Positions 54,801 through 64,000 of a stretch of 64,000 nt of DNA are shown here, one piece after another (the stretch's first letter is position 1; every line of letters starts with the position of its first letter). The stretch is from the NCBI RefSeq assembly GCF_040712315.1, contig NC_134015.1:58171964-58235963 (forward strand), read 5' to 3'. Origin of the DNA: Castanea sativa (taxonomy: Eukaryota; Streptophyta; Magnoliopsida; Fagales; Fagaceae). The notes under the pieces are model-generated. The model saw only the letters and a program-made list of their open reading frames with translations. It made no database searches and was not told the DNA's origin. A program made the translations under genes and the position numbers.

Positions 54801-57800
54801 ATTGTTGGTCTGTTTCTTCTTGAGATTCACTTCAGCATGTTTCTTGAGATCTCATGATCTTATTCTCTTTTCCTCTATTTTTCAGGGACTTCCTCCTAGA
54901 TCAGAAGTTCATCCAATGAGGGTTAGTTTCACAATTTTAACTTCTATTATAATTTATACTGTAATTTATATATTCAAATGTCACACTTTAATCCATGTTT
55001 GCATATCAGTCTCCTTGGAATGTGGCTGTTATTTGATGATGTATTGTGCTATCATTATGATGCATTCAGTGCTTTCATTAGTGTAGGACATCATAAAAAA
55101 TGAATGCAACTGGGAGGTGGTCTGATGCAGGGTATTTCAAATAGCTGCAGATACTTGTAGTTTATCACAAAAACCAGTAGCTACATTTAACTAAGTCAGC
55201 AGCTAAGTTCAGCAGCATTCTACTGGTTCAATGCCAGCAGCCATCTTACTCCTCTTGTAACTAATTAGTTAGTTAGTCAGATGATTGCTTTAGCATTGGC
55301 CAATAGGATTTAGACACTTGTTGATCATTTAGAAGGCTGCCAATGCCAAAGAACTAGTATAAGTACCAGAATTTAAACACTTTGTAAATCAGATTTGCTA
55401 TATGACTGAAAATTAGCCTTGAGCGCTTTTCTTTAAGATCCTTGTGTTCTTTGCAAAGGTGCCTAACGACCTATCAATTTGTTTTAAGCAACTCAAATCT
55501 CATTTAGTGCTAACCGCCATTCTATATCCTTTGTTACTTCCTTAATTGACATGTCATTTCCTTTAATTTTTGGTATTCCTCTTCCTTTTTTCGTTCCATT
55601 AAGTTGAATAAACTTGCTCCTTCTCATTGATGCTTTAGTCTTTCTCCTCTGAACATGACCTAATCATCTCAAGTGACTCTTCCTCATCTTTCATCAAAAG
55701 GAGACACCCCAATCTATAAATGAACTTCATTGTTTCAAACCTTGTCTTTTCGTTCATTTCTACTTATCCATCTTAACATTCTCATTTTAGTTGCATTCAG
55801 TTAATAGGTATTTTATGACCACACATCACTCTTGATGCACTTTTATACTTCATCTACCCACTCTTATTCTATGATTTACATAGGACTAAGAGTTATACTT
55901 TTTAGATACTGTCTAATGAACTCAATGAAACCCCAATAAGACTCGTGAGAGCTTCTTGAAAACCCTACACCTAGATTAAAGGGAGTGAGACTATGAAACA
56001 TACTTTTTTGGTAAGTAATTTCTTTAAAAAAGAGCAAAAAGGGTGCATCCCCTTTTTGCTAATGAATGTCTAGACAGTAGATTGAAGGCTGGTATGCCAG
56101 GACTACTCTACAAATTAGATGTTGAAAAGGCTTTTGATCATGTAAATTGAGGTTTTCTTATGAAGTTGCTAGAGTGTAGTGGGTTCCCTAATAAGTGGAG
56201 GTGATGGATTTCATTTTGTCTATCTACGGTTCGATTCTCAATTTTGATTAATGGTTCTCCATGTGGGTTTTTCGAGAGTTCTAGAGGGTTGAGACAAGGC
56301 GACCCTTTGTCTCCTTTGCTGTTTGTCTTAGTCATGGAAGGCCTTGGAAGAATGTTAGACAAAGTTGTACACGAAGGTCGCTTGTCAAGCTTTCGTGTGG
56401 GTAATTTAGAGGGAAGATCTTTAGTGGTGTCTCATCTCCTCTTTGCTGATGACACCCTAAATTTCTGTGATGCCGATCTTGATCAGCTTCTAATTTTCCG
56501 TATGGTGCTTATTTGGTTTGAGGCGAGCACTGGTCTAAAAATAAACTTGGGCAAGTTAGAATTGGTTCCTGTTGGTGTGGTGCATAATATAGAGTTATTG
56601 TTGTCTGTTCTTGGCTGCAAGCAAGGTATCCTTCCTATGAAATACTTGGGTCTTCCTGGGTGCTAAATTCAAGGATAAGACAATATGAAACCCGATTCTA
56701 GAGAAGATGGAAAAGAGATTAGCGGGTTGGAAACGTTTGTATTTATCCAAGGGAGGTAGAATTACTTTAATTAAAAGCACTCTTATCAAATTTACCTACT
56801 TATTTTTTAGAGCATCAACGTTGGTTTATCCTAATTCTATCCTATTTTACCATCCAAAAAGCTACTTTATTATTTATACCATACCATTTTTCAACATACC
56901 CAACATCCAAACTTTTATTCTTCTATTCTACTCTTTAAAATAATATATCTACCCAATAAATTAATATATCCCATTCTCTCCCATCTCTCTCCTCTCTCTA
57001 ATTTTTAACTCTCTTCCTCTGTCTCTCTTCCATTGAAACCACCACCACCTCCACCGTCCAAAAAGCTACAAAACTCAAACAAACCACCCCTGCTTCACTG
57101 CCCATCACCCACCACCGCCAAAACAAAACCCACAAATGACCAACAAAAACCCAGCAAAATCAAACCCATAATGAACAACTCAGCACCATAAATGAACAAA
57201 ACCCATAAACCGATCTCTGCGCCGATCTCCACACCTAACGCCAAACGCTGATCTCCACATCCCATGATCTCCATGCCCAACAACGATCTCCATGTCCCAC
57301 GCCCAACGCCGATCTCTACGCCCAACGCCAATCACCACACCACACCCAAACACTGATCTCTGCTCCAAACCCTAAATGCCGATCTCCACACTACCACATT
57401 GATCTACAACAAGAGAGAGAAGAGAAATAATGAGTGGGTGGTGGCTTGCCATGGCTGGTGACAGTGGGTCAAGCCATGGTGTGGTGGCTATGGGGTTGAG
57501 TCTGAAGAGAACAGAGCAGAATGAGAGAGAGAAGGAAGATAGAGACAAGAAAAGAAATAATGAGGGAGAGAGGAGAGAGACAATTAAAAAATAATTTTTA
57601 GAAATACAATTGAGCTACAGTAGCATCTTATTAATAAGATGCTTTTAATAAGATGCTACTATAGCTCAATTGTAAATTTTTTTACAATTCTGAATGTTTA
57701 CAAGTTCTAATGCTGGGTGATTTTTGGCTCTAAGGCTAAATAATCCTTACATTTCCCATTTCCCATTTCCACTGGGGATGCTCTTATCGCTGTTTCCTAT

Positions 57801-60800
57801 CCCTATTGCTATGGCTAATAGAATTGAAAAAATTCAGCGAAATTTCTTATGGGGGGTCTAGGGAGGACAAAATGTGTTGGAAAACAAATAGAAGTAAGGG
57901 GTTTATGGTTAAAGATTATTATAGTCTTCTAGCGGGTTCTATTGATTGTTGTTGGCCATGGAAAAGCATTTGGCAACAGAAGATCCTTGCTCGAGTAGCT
58001 TTCTTTGTCTGGACTGCTGCTTTGGGAAAATGCTTGACAGTTGACAATTTGAGAAAAAGAAAGATTTGTATATTGGATTGGTGTTATATGTGTAAGTGTA
58101 ATGGTGAATCGGTTGACCGTCTTTTTCTTCATTGTCTGATTGCTAGGAATTTGTGGTCTATGATTTTTGGTCTATTTGGAGTCAGTTTGGTTATGCCACA
58201 ATTAGTTGTCGGGCTACTAGCTTGCTTGCTAGGCTGGTTTGGTCGTCATCGAAATGAGAATATATGGAGAATCATTCCCCATTGCTTAATGTGGTGTCTT
58301 TGGAAGGGAAGAAATAACAGATGTTTTGAAGATATTGAGAGATCCATACCTGACCTTAAGCTGTTTTTCTTTAGAACCTTATTGGATTGGCTGTCTGTTT
58401 TGCAAAACCAATCATTCTCCTCTTTTCATTTTTCTTGATTCTTGTAATTTTTATTCTTGATTGTTGACTCCTGTATACTCCCTGTGTACTAGGGTGTCCT
58501 TTTTTTGATATCAATAAAGTTTATTACTTATTAAAAAAAAGGGTGCATCCCCTAGTACATGGGAACTACACAAAAGAAGAGCCTAAAATAAAAGAGAGAC
58601 CAAATTAAGGTTGGATACACTGACATATACTGACAAGAAACCGTGGACTTGGCAGATACAGTTCTGCTAATGCACAAAAGAAGTTTTATAACTATCATAC
58701 AGAAGACTCACATTAAAAACTGATTTAATGCTTGACTCCTTGAAACTGGATTTTCAAAATTAGGTAAGCTTTGTCTCCACCAAATTTTGTATGTTGGCCT
58801 TTTTTTTTTTTATAATAATAAACTTCATTGAAAATTAATATTAGGGAAAATAAAAACAAGGCACACAGGCAGTGTGCTAAAAGCCAAAAAAAAAAAAAAA
58901 ACTAAAACGGAATGAAAGTATAAAAATCCATCATATCAGAAAGAGAAATGAAATTAACCACATCCGAAGCATTTGCCCATTCAAACTAAGTTTGAAAGAA
59001 AAAGAGCTTCAACTCATGAATCGACCTTTCATCCCCTTCAAAATACGTGTTTTCCCTTCCCTCCATATGACCCTTATAAGACAATGGGGGATCATACTCC
59101 AAAGCACCTTAGTTTTGGGTCTGTGAAACTTCTGTGACCAACTAGCTATAAGTTCCACCACACTATTCTGTATGTTGGCCCTTGTAACTGGATCTCCAAA
59201 ATTAAGTTAGACTTGTCTCCATCAGATGTTGAATGTTGGCTCTACACACTTCTAATTGTCATTGTCACCAAGCAGAAAGCATACTTCTAATTGTCAAAAC
59301 TGGAGTCTTTCTTAAAGATTTGGTTTGATACACTCTCTGTGTGTTTGATATTTTTTTCCTCTTTTCATGAAGTTATCTTCACTTCTCAAAGAAAGGAAAC
59401 AAATAGTCAAAAATGGAATAAGCAACTGGATCCTTTTTCACATGGCTGGCTGCACAAGTTTCTATCTCATCTTTATTATGTACTTGAACACTCAGTTATA
59501 GCAATTTCTTGAAACGACAGAATTGGTGATAGAATTGGTTCATGAATAATGTTGGGGTTTGTTACTTTAGATCACTGAAACCAGATTCTGTGTGTTTTCC
59601 ACATTACACGGCTCCTTTAATAACTTACTGTCAGTAACTGGTCTTTACAGTTTAAGAATAATGTTATTTTCTAACTTGCTTGCTGATGCACGATGGATAA
59701 TAAGTGAACCTGTGGCATCTATTCTGTCTTATGCAGTGATGAGGAAATATATATTGACTTATTTGTTTTCTGTTGATAGGTTTTATTCATGATATCCAGT
59801 GAGCCAGCTCCAATGCTTGAGGATAAAGAAAAATGGTTTGGTTTTAAGTCTATTAAATTCACATATTCTGTAACAGTAATTGTCAGTGCTAACTTGCAAG
59901 TTTAGAAACACCTATGTGAATACAAATTGCAAAGCATTAGAAGAAAAAACACTTCTTACTCTTAAATATGAAATTAAGTGCACCTAAATTGCAAAAAATG
60001 CACACCTTTTTTTGCCTAGCATTTAGAGCCAATATTCTTTTTTAATTAAGAAATTATGTAATTTAATTGAAAATAATGGCCGGATCTAAAACCAATTATA
60101 GTATACTATTGATTAGTTATACCAATTCTTTTCTTACTGTCTAATATACCAAACACAATTATGTTTACCTTGATGTATCTAAAACTCTGGGATTTGGTTG
60201 AGAAGAAGACACCAAAAGTTCAAGGGACCTTTTTTTTGGGGGTGGTGGGGGGTAAAGGAGCTGCTTATAATTTTTTTTATTGGTAAGTTACACATGCTTA
60301 GTGGGTCTTGAATCCATGATCTCACCGTCCATTATATTATTATGGGATTTGGAAGCTTGTTGGCTTTTAAAATTTTGTTGGCTTTTTTTTTTTTTTGGGT
60401 GGCAAAAAATCCAAAAAATGTATACAAGAACAAAAGGGACATGCCATTTAAAACAGAATAGTGTGCTCATCTAGTAGACCCAAAGAATGACACATGCAAA
60501 ATGTGCACTTTATTTTGATCATGCATGTGCTTGTGTTTTGTGCCTAGAAGCCCTAGCCTCGACAAGGCCTTTGTGCTTGAGTGCACCTAATAAAAATACT
60601 GTGTGCTTGACCATGAATCTTTCTTATCTCTATATTATCCTTTAAATTTGGTCGGCACTTGTATGATAAAATATTATGTTAATCCTGTATAATCCTTATT
60701 CAATCACCTTTGGTCACGTGGTGGATTTAGGGTTTTAATGGAAAAGAGGAAGGGTCTTGATTTTGGTGTATGGAAGAAGGAAAAAAGAGCTGAGTGGTTA

Positions 60801-63800
60801 GGTATCTACAGGTTAGCTTAAGAGTTGTGTTTGTTCCAGGAATCTTATCAAGGTCAGGAAACAGTGGGTGAGAGAGAGGCAGTGGTCTTCCTGTCCTGCA
60901 GCAACATAGAGAAGAATTTATGTTGGTCATCTCTATGATATCTTTTTTAGACATGTTAAGAGCTCATGCTTATAACTTCCCAAAATTTTGAGAATATATG
61001 TAGTTGCTTCAACCTCGTCTATAGTGGGGCTACATGACTATCTTGACCCTTCAGTGGATATATATTTTTTTTTGTGTGTAATGGCTTGCTAGAAGCCTTG
61101 CTAAGGTAAGGGTGGGTGAAGTCAAACCTTCTTTGCTTCCATTTTCCTTGAAAAGAAATATTCATGCATTAAAACTCAATATAAGTACAAAAGTAATCAT
61201 TTAACATTATTCCGAAACCATATATAAAATACATGAATCAACATAATAAGTATGATAATGCTCTCTAATAATGTTATAAATATGCAAAATGAAGCTGTTT
61301 TCACTAGCATTTGGTCTCTAATCTCACTACTAACCTAAATTCAACTTGAATCAAGTTCAGTAGTGCTTTTAAGTAATTCTTTGTAAATGTAGCAGCTAAC
61401 TCAACGAAGTTGTGTTCCTATTATGATTCTTGAAGCTTTGAGTTTTGTAATTTACATTGCTGCTTCTGGCTGGAGCAATTCAAGCTGTGGTTTTTATGTT
61501 CTACTTCAAGCTCTAGCAAGAAGTTTCTGAATTCATAGTGGTTCTTTTAACTTCCATTGCATACATGCCCAAATCTTTCTGGTCTTAGTTATGACATTTC
61601 TCACTTAAACCATGATAAAAATGTATCTCCTTTGGCAGGTCTCTTTTGTTCCATGATTTTGTTGCAAAGTGCCTAACAAAAGAACCTCGTCAACGCCCTA
61701 CTGCATCTGAGATGTTGAAAGTATGTTAAGTAACATGTCTATATGTATGATAAAAAAATCACATTATGGAAAAAATTTGGTGCATTAAAGTTAAATGTTA
61801 CTCGTACTCCTCTGTTCTTGCAAGTTAAAATAATAGTAGAGCTTAAGTATTTCCTCATAGTAATTTCTATGCTGAGTAAGTAATCCAGATATTGTTTATA
61901 TTGTTTCTGTTTTGTCATGCACATGTATCTTGTTTGGTTTTGATACATAAGGCTTGGATGTTAATGATTTAATGCCTCAGTTGTGTAGAAGAATTTTACA
62001 ATATTTCACCACAATTTGTTCAGAGTAGGCTATAGAATGTAATCTATTTATGACTAGAAGAAGATTGATGTAGCATTACTAGCATTGTGTATGGGCTAAT
62101 GTTCCATAGAGCTATGAGATCTTGTACATTTCTTTTGCCATGTAGCATTGATGATTAAGAAATTGTTTTGTGCATATTTTGTTAAGTTCACACGTGTTCA
62201 TTCTGACTTGAGCTATGTTTTCTATATTTATAACATAGCACAAATTCATCGAGAAATGCAAATTTGGACCCTCTGCAATGTTGCCAAAGATTGAAAAGGC
62301 GAAGGAATTTCGGGCCTCCATGGCTTTTCAAGCACAAAATCTTGCTCCAACTTTGCCTGGAGATAGTGTATGTTGAAATTTCGCAATTGTAGTGTCTACC
62401 CCAATCCATTCATCCCTCTCTTCCTCCTTCTGTTCCAACCCCCTCCTCCCGGGGTGTCTCCTTTTACAAGATAGTTTTTATTCATCTTGTTTTACTGTTT
62501 TGAATTTGAAATAGCCACTGGAAGCTCCAAATCGGAATGATGATTATGGAGATACTGTTCCATCAAGGCCTTATAATATTGGGCTTCAAGTTGCAAATGA
62601 AGTACTTGCACCTAGCACTTTGAGGAAACAGCACATATCAGATGGTACAGAACTTGGTGGAGAAGGTATGCATGTCTTACATCTTATGTCATAATGCACA
62701 TATTCTAGTCTGACTTTAGACTATGATTCAAGCAGTGAAACTAAGTTTTGTCAGAATATCTTCAGAAAATTAATTGGCTGATTGGTTTTGATTCAGTTGG
62801 GCATTCATGGTAGTGAACATCATCATCAACTTGAATATAACCATTTGGGAGTAAATGAAAAATGTGAACCTAATTTATGAATCAAACTCATCATATAAAA
62901 CTCACACACACATTTATGAAGGAATGTTAAGAAACATATTCTGATACCAGTAGAAAGCTAAGAGATTTTCATGTTTGGATTACATTTTTTAGATTGTCTG
63001 CATAAAGCATTGATCATAAGTAATTGGTAGCCAGTGGGTTATAACATCTTGCTGGATAATAGTGTTTTTACCTTAGCATTATGTCTTCTGATGTATGTGA
63101 ACTCCATGTATGACAGGTAATTTTGGCACTGTAATAGTTCATGGGGGAGATGAGATAGATAAAATGTCCACTCAGATGCTATTGTCCAGTGCTACAGAAT
63201 CCTCACCTGCTCTTGAACATGTTGAAAACCTTTCTGCTAGTGGCATGGGAACTGAATCAGCTGCACCCCAGTACTCTCCTCACTATTTATATCTGATGTT
63301 AATTTAGGCACCTATATCTGGATTTGTTATCCCTCCCTTTTCTTTTTAAAGTTGCATTTCAGGCTATTACATAAATGATTATTTTTTAGGATATATAGTT
63401 GCAGACAGTGGTTTTGCAAATATCATCAAAGTTGATTTGAATTTGCTAAAAAAAGAAACTTTTGTGTTTACAGTATATATGGTTGTAGACTGATTTTGCA
63501 AATTTCCTAAAATGTGGTTAGTTTATAGTTTATTACGTTATGCAAATGCTCTTAATATATACCTCTGCTAAACTGTCATCCTTTGATGTTAATTCTTTGT
63601 TATGTGGTACTTAAAATTGTGGTTTTCATTTTCAATTTGAAAAGTGTGTTTTTGAACGTTCAAGGGTACACCAAATTTATTGGGATAATTTTTCAGGGTG
63701 GAGAATATAAGAGGCATTGATGTTAACAATACATTGGTTGGAGAATCAAATTCTGTTACACAGACCATACGGGCATCTTCTGACTTTGTATCTAGCTCTA

Positions 63801-63922
63801 CTGAACAGATCCTCAAGACAAAAGGTATTAGTCATGAGAAACTTGGGGGTGGCAGTAGTATAAGAAGTAGCACATTGAAGAATGATACAGTTCGCCGGAA
63901 AGCTTTTGCATTGCAGGATAAG
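43269..63922 (+). CDS. SIK1: Plant Hippo/MST-like Ste20 serine/threonine kinase (SIK1 family), copy 2, cut by the window edge
   Basis: Fifteen exons are visible: 43269-44043, 45181-45269, 45363-45470, 45551-45658, 45930-46020, 48182-48234, 50619-50681, 54169-54213, 54886-54921, 59780-59835, 61639-61720, 62239-62367, 62515-62665, 63117-63270, 63697-63922. They sum to 2166 bases (722 codons) in one frame. Exons 2-15 have exactly the lengths of gene 1; exon 1 is 24 bases shorter. The donor of exon 15 (gtaata) is at 63923 and the last three exons lie outside. Kinase residues are kept: [11 protein letters not shown], Lys281, HRDIKGGN (Asp374), DFG (Asp392), GTPHWMAPE. Differences from gene 1 are mostly conservative; more change is seen in exons 12-13 (SMFSKIKT against SAMLPKIEK, for example). 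I read it as an intact second copy. Confidence 0.92.
44376..44564 (+). mobile_element. Retroposed poly(A) RNA fragment with 15-base target duplication (gene 2 intron 1)
   Basis: 189 bases ending in 12 A's, flanked by gtggagaaagacttg at 44361-44375 and 44565-44579. The insert does not look like the LINE 3' ends elsewhere here. Its first bases can be read [17 protein letters not shown] then stop, which would fit the end of a cellular mRNA plus its 3' UTR. The source gene is not recognised; an unknown SINE or LINE family is the alternative. Gene 1 has no insert here. Confidence 0.6.
44672..44957. mobile_element. Terminal-inverted-repeat element in gene 2 intron 1
   Basis: The arms 44690-44770 ('gccatttggcctgatttta', 'ttctacaa..', 'aaacaatttcgtta') and about 44870-44947 are imperfect reverse complements. 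The centre contains 'ctcgagttc' twice. It shares the core 'caaacaatttcgtta' and 'cgagttcca' with the element upstream of gene 1 (2742-3432) and so belongs to a related family. Absent from gene 1 intron 1. Confidence 0.6.
46187..46290 (+). mobile_element. tRNA-derived SINE (gene 2 intron 5)
   Basis: 'tttagctcaactagcatctcc' is a pol III box A region and 'attgggtttcaagtccta' a box B region, about 40 bases apart in forward orientation. It is preceded by an A run. The ends are not sharp and I found no target duplication. Confidence 0.5.
46895..46995 (-). mobile_element. Degraded SINE-like repeat (gene 2 intron 5)
   Basis: 'ggatcttgaacataagaact' and 'ccacttgaggtagacc' resemble the reversed boxes of the SINEs at 16999 and 60282. 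Weak match. Confidence 0.35.
47617..47704 (+). mobile_element. 88-base LINE-type tail with 21-base target duplication (gene 2 intron 5)
   Basis: The flanks 47596-47616 and 47705-47725 are identical over 21 bases (start aactattt, end ccttta). The insert ends 'ttttcttacttata' plus an A run. Gene 1 has a single copy of the target region (near 7630-7645) with no insert. Confidence 0.8.
48832..48990. repeat. TA and CA microsatellites with a duplicated segment
   Basis: TA-rich run 48832-48878, then 'attatccacttgtggtt.gggccaattgccc' twice (48878-48911 and 48939-48972) separated by a CA run (48916-48938). The repeated words resemble the ends of MULE-like elements ('ccacttgtgg', 'ctttgtccac'). Probably a broken element end expanded around the microsatellite. 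Confidence 0.5.
49092..49428 (+). mobile_element. LINE 3' end with 9-base target duplication (gene 2 intron 6)
   Basis: Starts in ORF2 C-terminal codons ([18 protein letters not shown]), then a 3' UTR nearly the same as that of the LINE at 33930-39599 and an A-rich tail. The flanks 49083-49091 and 49429-49437 are both catttctta. Confidence 0.7.
49438..50618 (+). other. Gene 2 intron 6, right part
   Basis: 49438-49990 has no match in gene 1 and no reading frame I trust. From about 50015 it is ancestral intron shared with gene 1, including 50150-50262, which is inverted in gene 1. The old tRNA-like repeat is at 50281-50372. The 170-codon reverse frame over 49799-50311 spans both parts and is not a gene. 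Confidence 0.5.
50682..51565 (+). other. Gene 2 intron 7, left part
   Basis: The first 190 bases align with gene 1 (17424-17612). From about 50875 to 51565 no partner remains in gene 1, which has lost it together with the 3' part of the LINE. A LINE-like tail ('caacaaagtattattatttatcaaaaa' type) occurs near 51148-51176. Confidence 0.45.
51566..53795 (-). mobile_element. LINE, RT to 3' end, reverse; older than the gene duplication (gene 2 intron 7)
   Basis: The reverse strand reads [37 protein letters not shown] (RT active site), [38 protein letters not shown], then a decayed C-terminus to a T run at 51560. The right 400 bases match 17614-18037 in gene 1 at the same intron position, with the same host flank. 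A forward LINE tail interrupts it at 53253-53387. Confidence 0.75.
53253..53387 (+). mobile_element. 135-base LINE tail nested in an older LINE
   Basis: Forward LINE 3' UTR ('gctctgtgcttttcatga', 'atatatatcattcttac') and an A tail. The flanks 53241-53252 and 53388-53399 are both agaagatgggaa. It landed beside the FADD box of the reverse LINE. Confidence 0.85.
54218..54429 (+). mobile_element. LINE 3' tail touching the exon 8 donor (gene 2 intron 8)
   Basis: Just after the donor (exon ends 54213) comes 'ctgaaaatgtactttct', readable as the LINE end [13 protein letters not shown] with a frame break, then a 3' UTR and an A tail near 54412-54420. In gene 1 the donor is followed by 'atatcttccaagtgca'; in gene 2 the 'ttccaagtgca' appears only after the tail, at 54430. 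Confidence 0.65.
54520..54600. repeat. G-rich low-complexity run in gene 2 intron 8
   Basis: A T run followed by G-rich sequence (54536-54570) with a stretch of ten or more G's. No element recognised. Confidence 0.5.
55122..55476 (+). mobile_element. Possible solo LTR or LTR-like repeat (gene 2 intron 9)
   Basis: About 355 bases absent from gene 1, starting tgatgcaggg and ending acctatca, with an 'aactagtataagtacc' TATA-like centre and a downstream 'tttgtaaatcag' part, as in small plant LTRs. No target duplication found, so the call is weak. Confidence 0.3.
55500..55880 (-). mobile_element. Decayed RTE-like non-LTR fragment (gene 2 intron 9)
   Basis: The reverse strand has 'atgattaggtcatgttcagagg', a decayed form of the LRWFGHVQRR motif near the end of plant RTE-type reverse transcriptases, and a low-complexity continuation. 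Many stops. Absent from gene 1 at this place. Confidence 0.5.
57205..57415. repeat. Degenerate GATCTC-rich tandem repeat
   Basis: Units of roughly 18-30 bases built around 'gccgatctccacg' or 'acgccaa' recur at least eight times within the TIR element. The unit is too degenerate for exact periodicity by eye. Confidence 0.6.
57603..57676. repeat. Imperfect palindrome in the nested TIR element
   Basis: 'acaattgagctacagtagc' with 'atcttattaa' is mirrored by 'ttaataagat' and 'gctactatagctcaattgt', one mismatch, around a short centre. It could be a further small fold-back insertion. Confidence 0.65.
58800..59168 (-). mobile_element. LINE 3' fragment, reverse, with 12-base target duplication (gene 2 intron 9)
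   Basis: It starts with a T run. The reverse strand near 58960-59160 reads like the LINE C-terminus ([20 protein letters not shown].., FFFQT). The flanks 58788-58799 and 59169-59180 are both tgtatgttggcc. Gene 1 lacks it (near 20795). Confidence 0.75.
59181..59779 (+). other. Gene 2 intron 9, right end
   Basis: Ancestral intron that aligns in blocks with gene 1 (for example 'ttatgtacttgaa', 'agatcactgaaa', 'aataatgttattttcta'). It carries one copy of the acceptor region that is duplicated in gene 1. Nothing else seen. Confidence 0.6.
59836..61638 (+). other. Gene 2 intron 10
   Basis: 1.8 kb against 3.7 kb in gene 1. It has no long LINE insert. A partial SINE-like piece lies at 60282-60345 ('aagttacacatgcttagtgggtcttgaa', the reversed box B region of the family at 16999). 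The block 60790-60950 matches gene 1 25085-25240. Confidence 0.5.
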
Positions 63923-64000
63923 GTAATATTTGAACTAAATTCTATATTAACCAAATGATAAGTGAGGTGTACTTGTATACTGCCTACTGCTTTGGAAGTA
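63923..64000 (+). other. Gene 2 intron 15, cut by the window edge
   Basis: It starts with the donor gtaatatt and aligns with gene 1 intron 15 ('tactgc.tactgctt..gaagta'). Exons 16-18 are expected within about 1.5 kb to the right if the spacing of gene 1 holds. Confidence 0.7.

Larger units (their letters stand above)
56810..57783. mobile_element. 974-base TIR element (PIF/Harbinger-like by target site) nested in the LINE
   Basis: The ends gagcatcaacgttgg and ccactggggatgctc are imperfect inverted repeats, flanked on both sides by tta (56807-56809 and 57784-57786). The LINE frame joins perfectly if element and one tta are removed. It has no transposase. The inside has a degenerate 'gatctcc' repeat (57205-57415) and a palindrome (57603-57676). 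Confidence 0.75.
56053..58540 (+). mobile_element. LINE from RT to poly(A) with 12-base target duplication (gene 2 intron 9)
   Basis: The flanks 56041-56052 and 58541-58552 are both gggtgcatcccc. Gene 1 has the uninterrupted target at about 20551. Coding pieces: [47 protein letters not shown], and then 210 open codons from 57806 with [20 protein letters not shown] and the zf-RVT motif [19 protein letters not shown]. The A tail is at 58532-58540. A TIR element interrupts it at 56810-57783. Confidence 0.85.

Overview
The window is nuclear DNA from a flowering plant. The evidence is AT-rich non-coding sequence, long GT-AG introns, many L1-type LINE copies of the plant kind (endonuclease, RT with a FADD motif, zf-RVT C-terminus), tRNA-derived SINEs, a MULE, MITEs, TRIM-like elements and a solo LTR. 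The element families remind me of woody eudicots, perhaps Fagales, but this is only an impression.

There are only two host genes. They are tandem, directly oriented paralogues of the plant Hippo/MST-like Ste20 kinase (Arabidopsis SIK1 family). Gene 1 runs from 3665 to 31473. All 18 coding exons can be placed with GT-AG junctions and one continuous frame (2562 bases, 853 residues). Gene 2 starts at 43269; exons 1-15 are visible (722 codons, in frame) and the last three exons lie beyond the window. Each gene has an acidic low-complexity N-terminal extension with three conserved Thr-Met motifs, a complete kinase domain (P-loop, [28 protein letters not shown]) and a conserved C-terminal region.

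Layout: 1-3664 is upstream sequence with an LTR-like end, a MITE and a 691-base terminal-inverted-repeat element about 230 bases before the start codon. Gene 1 follows, with introns swollen by LINEs (intron 6 is 9.2 kb). The intergenic region 31474-43268 is mostly one MULE of about 10.9 kb, interrupted by a LINE of about 5.7 kb and a 710-base solo LTR. Gene 2 then runs off the right edge.

Because exons pair one to one, each intron has a paralogous partner that often shows the empty site. Many insertions can therefore be dated relative to the duplication. An intron 7 LINE and an intron 6 tRNA-like repeat are shared and predate it. Many others are copy-specific, including LINE tails as short as 56 bases, SINEs with 15-19 base target duplications, a 95-base tail and a 189-base poly(A) RNA copy. 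The comparison also exposes an inverted piece of intron 6 in gene 1, a 70-base tandem duplication across the exon 10 acceptor, a perfect 419-base tandem duplication, a perfect 40-base inverted repeat, and a LINE tail lying almost on the exon 8 donor of gene 2.
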